Positions 1 through 6,725 of a DNA stretch of 64,000 nucleotides are shown here, in pieces (the first letter of the stretch is position 1; each line of letters starts with the position of its first letter). The position numbers and the translations under genes are program-made. A model generated the notes under the pieces. It saw nothing but the letters and a program-made list of their open reading frames with translations, was not told the DNA's origin and searched no databases. Source of the stretch: JANMMJ01 sp964543235 (GTDB lineage Bacteria; Pseudomonadota; Alphaproteobacteria; Rhizobiales; Aestuariivirgaceae); the NCBI GenBank assembly GCA_964543235.1, contig CAZIXE010000001.1, positions 1 to 64,000 on the forward strand. Reading direction: 5' to 3'.

Positions 1-807
1 CAGGCGGTGGTCAACGAGCTGCAGGGCGAGAAGATCGACATCATCCAGTGGTCGCCGGATGTCGCAACTTTCGTGGTCAATGCCCTTGCCCCGGCAGAAG
101 TATCGAAGGTTGTACTTGACGAGGAAGCCGAACGGATCGAGGTGGTCGTCCCCGACGAGCAGCTTTCCCTGGCCATCGGCCGCCGCGGCCAGAACGTGCG
201 CCTCGCTTCGCAGCTGACAGGCTGGGACATCGACATCATGACCGAGGCCGAGGAATCCGAACGCCGCCAGAAGGAGTTCGCCGAGCGGACCAGGAACTTC
301 GTCGAAGCTCTCGACGTCGATGAAATGCTGGCCCAGCTCCTTGCCTCCGAAGGTTTCACCAGCGTCGAAGAGGTTGCCTATGTCGACCTCAGCGACATTT
401 CCTCGATCGAGGGGCTTGACGAACAGACCGCACAGGAACTTCAGGATCGCGCCCGCAGCTATCTCGAGCGTATCGCTGCCGAACAGGATGAGCGCCGCCG
501 CGAACTGGGCGTGAGCGATGAGTTGAAGGCCATCCCGGGCATGACCGGCGCCATGCTCGTCGCCCTCGGTGAGGCCGACATCCGCACCATGGAGGACCTG
601 GCCGGCTGCGCCACTGACGATCTGACCGGCTGGTCGGAGCGCAAGGGCGGTGACGTCACCCGCCATAAGGGAGCCCTGAGCCATCTCGGCGTATCGACCG
701 CCGATGCCGAGGCAATGATCATGGCGGCGCGCGTCCAGGCCGGCTGGATTGAGGCGCCTGCCGCAGAGCCTGATGAAACCGGGCAGGAGGAGGCGGCACA
801 CGCCTGA
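1..807 (+). CDS. nusA: Transcription termination/antitermination factor NusA, C-terminal part (5' truncated by window)
   Basis: The reading frame is open from base 1 and ends at TGA 805-807; the start lies left of the window. The visible ~268 residues begin in the second KH domain (the motif LAIGRRGQNVRLASQL carries the GxxG loop), followed by an acidic stretch and two helix-hairpin-helix repeats typical of alphaproteobacterial NusA tails. NusA binds RNA polymerase and nascent RNA and modulates pausing, termination and antitermination. It is followed by ylxR and infB, the classic nusA operon order; rimP would be expected just outside the left edge. The C-terminal tail is rich in Glu and Ala. 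Confidence 0.96.
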   Translation, partial: QAVVNELQGEKIDIIQWSPDVATFVVNALAPAEVSKVVLDEEAERIEVVVPDEQLSLAIGRRGQNVRLASQLTGWDIDIMTEAEESERRQKEFAERTRNFVEALDVDEMLAQLLASEGFTSVEEVAYVDLSDISSIEGLDEQTAQELQDRARSYLERIAAEQDERRRELGVSDELKAIPGMTGAMLVALGEADIRTMEDLAGCATDDLTGWSERKGGDVTRHKGALSHLGVSTADAEAMIMAARVQAGWIEAPAAEPDETGQEEAAHA

Positions 808-814
808 AGGGCTG

Positions 815-1396
815 ATGGAGGCGGATGAGGACTTGGCCAGCCGCATGTGCATCGTCACCCGCAGCGTGCTTGACGAGAACGCGCTCCTGCGCTTTGTCCG
901 GGGCCCGGCGGGTGAGGTCGTTCCTGATATCGGCCGCACCCTGCCAGGCAGGGGCGTTTGGGTCTCCCTTGCCCGCTCCCGGGTGGCCGAGGCCCAGCGG
1001 CGGGGTCTCTTCTCCAGGGGTTTCAAGGCCGAAACCCGTGCGGCTGCCGACTTGCCCGAACAGGTGGACCGCTTGTTGCGCAAAGCTGCCCTGTCCTACC
1101 TGTCGCTGGCGAAGAAGGCGGGCCAGGCTGTGACCGGCTTCACAAAATGCGACGACATGCTGCGCCGCGACCAGGCCGGGCTGCTGTTGCACGCAAAAGA
1201 AGCCGCCGCCGACGGCCGCCGCAAGCTGGCCCAGGCCGCTGCCGGAGGTGTGGCGGTGCTGGACGTGTTCAGCGAGGGTGAAATGGATTTGGCATTAGGC
1301 CGGTCACATGTGGTACATGCTGCCGTGGCCAAGGGCGGACTTGCCGATAAACTGTTGGCTGCGGTGCGAAGGATCGAGGCCTATGAGGCCAACTGA
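815..1396 (+). CDS. ylxR: YlxR-family RNA-binding protein fused to an L7Ae-like domain
   Basis: The N-terminal half has the YlxR (DUF448) signature: RMCIVTR near the start, then LLRFVRGP and LPGRGVWV. From about residue 90 a second domain follows (LSYLSLAKKAGQAVTGF) that looks like an L7Ae/L30e ribosomal-protein fold. This two-domain form is common in Alphaproteobacteria, and the position between nusA and infB is the conserved one. The ATG at 815 is chosen because family members begin a few residues before the CIVTR motif and a GAAGGG lies just upstream. In-frame starts at 749 (TTG) and 773 (ATG) would overlap the end of nusA. The exact function is unknown; it probably binds RNA or ribosomes. 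Confidence 0.85.
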   Translation: MEADEDLASRMCIVTRSVLDENALLRFVRGPAGEVVPDIGRTLPGRGVWVSLARSRVAEAQRRGLFSRGFKAETRAAADLPEQVDRLLRKAALSYLSLAKKAGQAVTGFTKCDDMLRRDQAGLLLHAKEAAADGRRKLAQAAAGGVAVLDVFSEGEMDLALGRSHVVHAAVAKGGLADKLLAAVRRIEAYEAN

Positions 1397-1419
1397 CGCG
1401 CCGGAATTGAAGAGAGAGC

Positions 1420-3969
1420 ATGACGGATACCAACGATACTAAGGATCGCAGCAATCCCGGAGCCGGGAGGCAGGGAGGGGGAACCCTCACGCTGAAACCG
1501 CGCGCTGTGGAGCAGAGCCGCGTGAAGCAGAACTTCTCCGGCGGCCGCACCAAGACGGTTGTGGTTGAGACCAAGCGCAAGCGCTTCGGCGACGATCGAT
1601 CCATCCAGGCCGAGGCGAAGCCGCAGTTTCAGGTTCAGCCCAAGGTCGCGCCGCAGGTGTCCGACAAGCCGCGCCAGCCCCAGCCGGCAGCGACTCAGCC
1701 TGCGCGCTCTGGCGTGGTGCTGCGGACGCTCACGCCGGAAGAGAAGGAAGCGCGTGACCGCGCCCTCGCAGATGCCCGCGTTCGCGAGGCCGAGGAGCGG
1801 CGTCGCCAGGAAGAAGAGGCCAGGCGCCGCCGCGAGCACGAGGAGCGTGACCGCAAGGAGCGTGAAGCGGCCGCCCGTCGCAAGGCCGAGGAAGAGGCGC
1901 GCCACCGTGTCGAGGATGAGGCGCGCCGGAAGGCCGAGGAAGCCGCCAAGAAACTGGCGCCCAAGACGGCGGCCGTGGCCGAACCTGAAGAGGATGAAGC
2001 CTCTCTCAAGGGCGCCCGCGTCAAGCGTGACGTCAAGGCGCCCGCCCCGGCGCGCACCAAGGCCGACATGGAGAAGCGGCGCGGCAAGCTTACCATCGCC
2101 AACGCCCTCGATGACGATGAAGGCGAGCGCGCCCGATCGGTTGCCGCCTTCCGCCGCCGCACCGAGCGCCTCAAGAAACAGGCTCAGGGCTTTCAGCGGC
2201 CGACCGAGAAGGTGAGCCGCGAGGTCGTCATTCCGGAAGCCATTACCATCCAGGAACTCGCCAATCGCATGGCCGAGCGGGCCGTCGATATCATCAAATA
2301 CCTGATGAAACAGGGCCAGATGCATACGATCAACGATGTGATCGATGCCGACGTGGCCCAGCTTATTGCCGAGGAGATGGGCCACAAGGTCAAGCGCGTA
2401 TCCGAATCGGATGTCGTCGAGGGCCTGTCCGGCGATATCGACACGCCCGAACAGCTGCGGCCGCGGCCACCCGTTGTCACCATCATGGGCCATGTCGACC
2501 ACGGCAAGACCTCGCTGCTCGATGCCATCCGCAAGACCAATGTCGTGTCCGGCGAGGCCGGCGGCATCACCCAGCACATTGGCGCCTATCAGGTGGAGAC
2601 CCGGAACGGTCTCATTACCTTCATTGACACGCCGGGCCATGAGGCCTTCACCGCCATGCGCGCCCGCGGCGCCAAGGCGACGGATATCGTGGTGCTGGTT
2701 GTGGCGGCCGACGACGGCGTGATGCCGCAGACGGTCGAAGCCATCAATCATGCCCGCGCCGCCGAAGTCCCGATCATCGTTGCCATCAACAAGATCGACA
2801 AGCCGTCGGCCAATCCGACCCGCGTGCGCACTGACCTGCTCCAGCACGAGATCGTCGTGGAAAGCATGGGCGGCGACACGCTGGAGGTCGAGGTGTCGGC
2901 CCTGAAGGGCACCAACCTCGACAAGCTCCTCGAGACCATCTTGCTGCAGGCGGAAGTTCTCGATCTCAAGGCCAATCCCGACCGTGAGGCCGGCGGCCTC
3001 GTCATCGAGGCGCAGCTCGACAAGGGCCGGGGACCCGTCGCCACCGTGCTGGTCCAGCGCGGCACCTTGCATCTGGGCGACATCTTTGTTGCCGGTTCGG
3101 CTTGGGGCCGCGTCCGCGCCCTCGTCGATGACAAGGGCAAGCAGGTCCGGGAAGCCGGTCCATCGACGCCGGTCGAGGTGCTGGGCCTCAATTCGGCGCC
3201 CGAGGCAGGCGACCAGTTCGATGTCGTCCCCAACGAGGCCCGGGCGCGCGAGATCACCGACTATCGCGAGCGCAAGCGCCGCGAGACCCGCGGCGCCGCG
3301 GCCGGACGCTCGTCGCTCGAGCAGATGATGAGTCAGATGAAGGAAGGCGGGATCAAGGAATTCCCCATCCTCGTCAAGGCAGACGTGCAGGGTTCCGCCG
3401 AAGCCATCGTGCAGGCACTGGAGAAGATCGGCAACGACGAGATCCGTGCCCGCGTCGTCCACTATGCGGTCGGCGGAATCAATGAAAGCGATATCTCGCT
3501 GGCCGCGGCTTCGAATGCCGTTGTGCTGGCCTTCAACGTCCGTGCCTCGGGCCAGGCCAAGGACGCTGCCGAACGCGAAGGCATCGAAATCCGCTACTAC
3601 AACATCATTTACGACCTGGTGGATGACATCAAGGCCGCCATGTCGGGCAAGCTCGCTCCGGAACTGCGCGAGACCTTCCTCGGCAACGCCCGCATCCTGG
3701 AAATCTTCAATATTTCCAAGGTCGGCAAGGTTGCAGGCTGCCAGGTCACGGAAGGCTCGGTGCAGCGCGGTGCCAAGGTTCGTCTCATTCGCGACAACGT
3801 GGTGATCCACGAGGGCACGCTGTCGACGCTGAAGCGCTTCAAGGACGAGGTCAGGGAAGTGCAGGTCGGCCAGGAGTGCGGCATGGCCTTCGAGAACTAT
3901 CAGGACATGCGCGCCGGCGACATCATCGAGTGCTTCCGCGTGGAGAAGGTCCAGCGCAAGCTGGATTAG
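1420..3969 (+). CDS. infB: Translation initiation factor IF-2
   Basis: A protein of 849 residues. The N-terminal ~200 residues include a long highly charged, Arg/Glu-rich segment (about 107-185) predicted as helical coil, followed by an IF2_N module near residue 270. The GTPase domain has G1 GHVDHGKT (about 357-364), G3 DTPGHEAF (about 404) and G4 NKID (about 457). The rest is the usual beta-barrel and C-terminal domains that bind fMet-tRNA. It delivers initiator tRNA to the 30S subunit. The ATG follows a GAGAGAG ribosome-binding site, 23 bp after ylxR. Length fits alphaproteobacterial IF-2. Confidence 0.98.
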   Translation: MTDTNDTKDRSNPGAGRQGGGTLTLKPRAVEQSRVKQNFSGGRTKTVVVETKRKRFGDDRSIQAEAKPQFQVQPKVAPQVSDKPRQPQPAATQPARSGVVLRTLTPEEKEARDRALADARVREAEERRRQEEEARRRREHEERDRKEREAAARRKAEEEARHRVEDEARRKAEEAAKKLAPKTAAVAEPEEDEASLKGARVKRDVKAPAPARTKADMEKRRGKLTIANALDDDEGERARSVAAFRRRTERLKKQAQGFQRPTEKVSREVVIPEAITIQELANRMAERAVDIIKYLMKQGQMHTINDVIDADVAQLIAEEMGHKVKRVSESDVVEGLSGDIDTPEQLRPRPPVVTIMGHVDHGKTSLLDAIRKTNVVSGEAGGITQHIGAYQVETRNGLITFIDTPGHEAFTAMRARGAKATDIVVLVVAADDGVMPQTVEAINHARAAEVPIIVAINKIDKPSANPTRVRTDLLQHEIVVESMGGDTLEVEVSALKGTNLDKLLETILLQAEVLDLKANPDREAGGLVIEAQLDKGRGPVATVLVQRGTLHLGDIFVAGSAWGRVRALVDDKGKQVREAGPSTPVEVLGLNSAPEAGDQFDVVPNEARAREITDYRERKRRETRGAAAGRSSLEQMMSQMKEGGIKEFPILVKADVQGSAEAIVQALEKIGNDEIRARVVHYAVGGINESDISLAAASNAVVLAFNVRASGQAKDAAEREGIEIRYYNIIYDLVDDIKAAMSGKLAPELRETFLGNARILEIFNISKVGKVAGCQVTEGSVQRGAKVRLIRDNVVIHEGTLSTLKRFKDEVREVQVGQECGMAFENYQDMRAGDIIECFRVEKVQRKLD

Positions 3970-4012
3970 GAATGGATCGGGGCTGAATTTTTATTCGCTA
4001 TCGATTGGGCGC

Positions 4013-4702
4013 TCAGGATGTGTCGGGCTCAAGCACCGTGTGGGCCAGCCATTGGCATTCGGCGAGGATCGCGTGGACCTCATGGGTGGACCGCTTGCGA
4101 TAACCCGGCGGCGCCCCCCGGCGAAGCGTTGAGACCAGTTTCGGACGGCGCGCCGCGAAGGGCCTCGCCCGCCAGCGGGCATAGCGCCTGGCCTGGCGCG
4201 GCAAGTCTTCGAGGGCGGCCTTGATGGCAACGAGACGGCGGCACAGCGGCCCGGCATTGACGGTGCCATCCGGCGCCGGCGCGGCTGCCGGCGCGGGTGG
4301 CATGTATCCGGGCCTCAGGAACGCCGGAACCCGCGGATCGAAATCGCAGCCGATGACGCGGATGCGGGGACCTTTGCGGCGGCGGCCATTCACCCCTTCC
4401 AGTTGCTTGCGCGGGTCGAACAGCCGGAAGGAAACCGGGCCTTGGGTTTTGCTGGAAATCTTGAACCCCGCGGGCGCCGGACGCACCGGGGAAGGCTTCA
4501 CCACAAGCCCACGCGCCACGACGATGACCAGCCGCCTGACCGCTGCTTCCGCCGGCCGCAGCACCTGGAGTACCGCGCGATAAACCGGCAAGGATAGCCT
4601 CTCGACCGTATTCCCTTCGCCCAGCCCGATCATGGCGAACAGCGCGGCAACGATGCGGAGTAGCGGTTCACGATTGCGTTCGATGGCCAGTGCCCAGTCC
4701 AT
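4013..4702 (-). CDS. Conserved protein of unknown function, copy 1 of a paralogous pair, with LexA-type box
   Basis: A protein of 229 residues, opposite in strand to the infB-rbfA block. I do not recognise a known fold. It is clearly paralogous to the protein at 60375-61064: both start MDW and end DTS, and share LRPAEAAVRRL versus LRPAESAVRRL, an FRLFDPRK/FRLYDPRK block, an FDPR(V/I)P motif, an LCRRL..I.AALEDLP.QARR block, and a C-terminal GxPPGxRK segment. A hydrophobic stretch near residues 14-28 could be a membrane or amphipathic helix; the protein is Arg/Pro rich. The ATG at 4702 is preferred over 4720 because it matches the paralogue's start and has AAGGA upstream. The promoter carries GTTC-N7-GTTC, so SOS control is inferred. 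Confidence 0.8.
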   Translation of the reverse strand: MDWALAIERNREPLLRIVAALFAMIGLGEGNTVERLSLPVYRAVLQVLRPAEAAVRRLVIVVARGLVVKPSPVRPAPAGFKISSKTQGPVSFRLFDPRKQLEGVNGRRRKGPRIRVIGCDFDPRVPAFLRPGYMPPAPAAAPAPDGTVNAGPLCRRLVAIKAALEDLPRQARRYARWRARPFAARRPKLVSTLRRGAPPGYRKRSTHEVHAILAECQWLAHTVLEPDTS

Positions 4703-4708
4703 GATGTC

Positions 4709-4737
4709 CTTGTAGAACAAATGAAGAACATAGTCAA
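4709..4737 (-). promoter_or_regulatory. Promoter with LexA-type box (GTTC-N7-GTTC) for the 4013-4702 gene
   Basis: Read on the minus strand: -35 TTGACT (4732-4737), a 17-bp spacer, and a weak -10 TACAAG (4709-4714). Inside the spacer are two direct GTTC repeats (4726-4729 and 4715-4718) separated by exactly 7 bases, the alphaproteobacterial LexA recognition pattern. The ATG starts six bases after the -10, so transcription would begin close to the start codon. The paralogue at 61064 has the same arrangement with no gaps. The box is read directly; LexA binding is inferred. Confidence 0.65.
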
Positions 4738-4863
4738 GCCTGATCGGTGCGAAAAATTATTCGTCCCGCACGCCTTGGCCGATGTGGTTGATTGCCCTGC
4801 AAAAATTGTCTAAGCGAATGCCGGATGGCTCGTGCCGCCGGATTGAGGAGAGGATTGGATCTG

Positions 4864-5247
4864 ATGTCGCCCGGCAATGCCCCTTCCCAGCGGCAGCTTC
4901 GCGCCGGCGAACTGATCCGCCACGCGCTGGCGGACCTGTTCATGCGGGGCGAAACGGGCGATCCGCAACTTGAACACATTGGTGTCAGCGTCCTAGAGGT
5001 GCAGATCACGCCCGACCTCCGGATTGCGACAGCCTATGTCCGCCCTTTCCTCGCCGGCCGCGAGGATGATCTGCTAAGCGCTCTGGATCGCGGCAGAAAG
5101 CACATCCGCCATTTGCTTGCCCCCAAGCTCGACATGAAGTTCATGCCCGACATCCGCTTCCGGATCGATACGGCGATGGACTATGCGGATAAAATCGACT
5201 CGATTCTGAACAGGCCGGAAGTTGCACGGGATTTGAAGAAGGAGTGA
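4864..5247 (+). CDS. rbfA: Ribosome-binding factor A
   Basis: A protein of 127 residues with the RbfA KH-like fold: the N-terminal SQRQLRAGELIRHALADL segment and the later VSVLEVQITPDLRIATAYV and RKHIRHLLAPKL motifs. RbfA binds the 30S subunit and helps 16S rRNA 5'-end maturation and cold adaptation. The start at 4864 is chosen because a strong GAGGAGAGG lies upstream (4845-4853) and family members begin shortly before the SQRQLR motif; in-frame starts at 4792 and 4825 would add residues not typical of the family. It sits between infB and truB as in most Proteobacteria, but is separated from infB by the leftward unknown gene, so it probably has its own promoter. Confidence 0.95.
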   Translation: MSPGNAPSQRQLRAGELIRHALADLFMRGETGDPQLEHIGVSVLEVQITPDLRIATAYVRPFLAGREDDLLSALDRGRKHIRHLLAPKLDMKFMPDIRFRIDTAMDYADKIDSILNRPEVARDLKKE

Positions 5248-5267
5248 GATTTGGTCCTCCTCTTGAC

Positions 5268-5347
5268 CGTCACCCCAGCGAAAGCTGGGGTCCAGCTTTC
5301 TACATCGTGGCTGCAAAAGCGGGATGCCAGCTTGCGCTGGCATGACG
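5268..5347. repeat. REP-like palindromic intergenic repeat (two hairpins) between rbfA and truB
   Basis: Two perfect 7-bp stems with 4-base loops lie in tandem: CCCCAGC/GCTGGGG around GAAA (5273-5290) and TGCCAGC/GCTGGCA around TTGC (5325-5342). The unit is bracketed by CGTCA on the left and TGACG on the right, so the whole 80 bp is an inverted pair. The same GTCA-stem-TCC pattern recurs near 61160, 61206-61227 and 62380-62408. It ends a few bases before the truB start, where no clear ribosome-binding site is seen. It may act as a terminator-like or mRNA-stabilising structure. Confidence 0.75.
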
Positions 5348-5354
5348 TCGCCAG

Positions 5355-6269
5355 GTGAAACGGCGAGGTGACGAAATCCACGGCTGGGTCATCCTGGACA
5401 AACCGGTTGGCATGACTTCGACCCAGGCGGTCGGCAGGGTCAGGCGCCTGTTCAATGCCGCAAAGGCAGGTCATGCGGGAACGCTCGATCCCTTGGCCTC
5501 TGGCCTTCTTCCCATTGCCCTTGGCGAGGCCACCAAGACGGTTCCGTGGGCGATGGAAGGTCTTAAGCAATATCGATTCGCTGTCAAATGGGGTGAAGAG
5601 CGCTCAACAGACGACCTTGAGGGAGAGATAATCCAGTGGTCCGATGGTCGGCCGTCGTCAGAAAATATCGAGTCGATCCTATATCGTTTTACCGGCAATA
5701 TCCTTCAGGCGCCCCCCACCTTCTCTGCCGTCAAGGTCGCGGGCGAGCGCGCCTATGACCTGGCCCGGGCGGGCGAACCCGTGGCATTGCAATCGAGACC
5801 AGTCCACATTGAAGCCCTCCGCCTGATCGAGCGCCCCGATCTCCATCATGCGATTTTCGAAGTCACCTGCGGCAAGGGCACCTACGTCCGGGCACTAGCC
5901 CGCGACATGGGCCGCGCACTGGGCTGCTTTGGCCATATTTCCATGCTCCGTCGCATCCGCGTCGGCCCCCTTTCCGAGGCCGACATGATTCCGCTGGAAA
6001 AGCTTGAGGAAATGCGCCATAAGCCCCCCGGCGACTACGCCATGGAGGGGTTTCTCCGCCCCATTGAGACCGTGCTGGACGGCATCCCGGCACTGGCCGT
6101 CAAGGACGCGGAGGCCCAACGCCTGAAGCAGGGCCAACCCGTCCTGCTCAGAGGTGCGAGTGCTCCCATCGCAGCCGATGCGATACTGGTGACCTGGGGC
6201 GGCCAGCCCCTCGGCATCTGCACCATCGAGCAGGGATCGCTCAAGCCGAAGCGTCTGTTCAACTTGTAA
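5355..6269 (+). CDS. truB: tRNA pseudouridine(55) synthase TruB
   Basis: A protein of 304 residues that makes pseudouridine 55 in the T-loop of tRNAs. The motif GHAGTLDPLASGLLPIALGE contains the catalytic Asp at about residue 45. The N-terminal GWVILDKPVGMTSTQAV and the KGTYVRALARDMG motifs are typical, and a PUA-like tail is present. The start is the GTG at 5355; an REP-like repeat immediately precedes it and no strong Shine-Dalgarno sequence is visible. It lies between rbfA and rpsO, the usual order. Length fits the family. Confidence 0.97.
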   Translation: MKRRGDEIHGWVILDKPVGMTSTQAVGRVRRLFNAAKAGHAGTLDPLASGLLPIALGEATKTVPWAMEGLKQYRFAVKWGEERSTDDLEGEIIQWSDGRPSSENIESILYRFTGNILQAPPTFSAVKVAGERAYDLARAGEPVALQSRPVHIEALRLIERPDLHHAIFEVTCGKGTYVRALARDMGRALGCFGHISMLRRIRVGPLSEADMIPLEKLEEMRHKPPGDYAMEGFLRPIETVLDGIPALAVKDAEAQRLKQGQPVLLRGASAPIAADAILVTWGGQPLGICTIEQGSLKPKRLFNL

Positions 6270-6287
6270 CCCATTGGAGATGGCCGA

Positions 6288-6557
6288 ATGACCATGACTG
6301 CTGAGCGCAAGGCTGCGCTCGTGAAGGAATTTGCTACCAGGGCCGGCGACACCGGCTCTCCCGAAGTTCAGGTCGCGCTCCTGACCGAGCGCATCAACTA
6401 TCTCACCGAGCACTTCAAGACCCACAAAAAGGATAACCACTCCCGCCGTGGTCTGCTGAAGATGGTGAGCCAGCGCCGCGGCCTCCTCGACTATCTGAAG
6501 TCGAAGGATGAAGGCCGCTACCAGGCGCTGATCAAGCGTCTCGAAATCCGCCGCTAG
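6288..6557 (+). CDS. rpsO: 30S ribosomal protein S15
   Basis: A protein of 89 residues, the standard S15 length. Characteristic segments are DTGSPEVQVALLTERINYL and the DNHSRRGLL and RRGLLDYL motifs that contact 16S rRNA helix 22. S15 is an early assembly protein of the small-subunit platform. The ATG at 6288 is preceded by TGGAGATGG; a second in-frame ATG lies two codons downstream. It is followed by pnp, the near-universal rpsO-pnp pair. Confidence 0.98.
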   Translation: MTMTAERKAALVKEFATRAGDTGSPEVQVALLTERINYLTEHFKTHKKDNHSRRGLLKMVSQRRGLLDYLKSKDEGRYQALIKRLEIRR

Positions 6558-6624
6558 GTGGCTTTCGCGATGCAGTACGAGCGGGTGGATCACCGACTTG
6601 CCGCCCGCGTCCCCGCATAACAGC

Positions 6625-6646
6625 GCCCCGGCAATAGGGCCGGGGC
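6625..6646 (+). other. Strong hairpin in the rpsO-pnp spacer
   Basis: A perfect 8-bp stem GCCCCGGC/GCCGGGGC with a 6-base loop lies between rpsO and pnp. There is no run of T after it, so it is not a canonical terminator. In Escherichia coli this spacer carries terminator and RNase III processing sites used in PNPase autoregulation; a similar role here is inference only. Confidence 0.45.
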
Positions 6647-6725
6647 TCATGGGCCCAAAGGGGATGCCGCACACAGTGGTGGTGAACGCGATCAAGCAGC
6701 GGCGAAGGGCAGAAGGAAGACTGAA

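Noticed and set aside
1381..3810. An 809-codon open frame on the strand opposite infB
   Set aside because: It is a codon-phase shadow of high-GC infB; the product has low-complexity, non-family sequence and infB is unmistakable.
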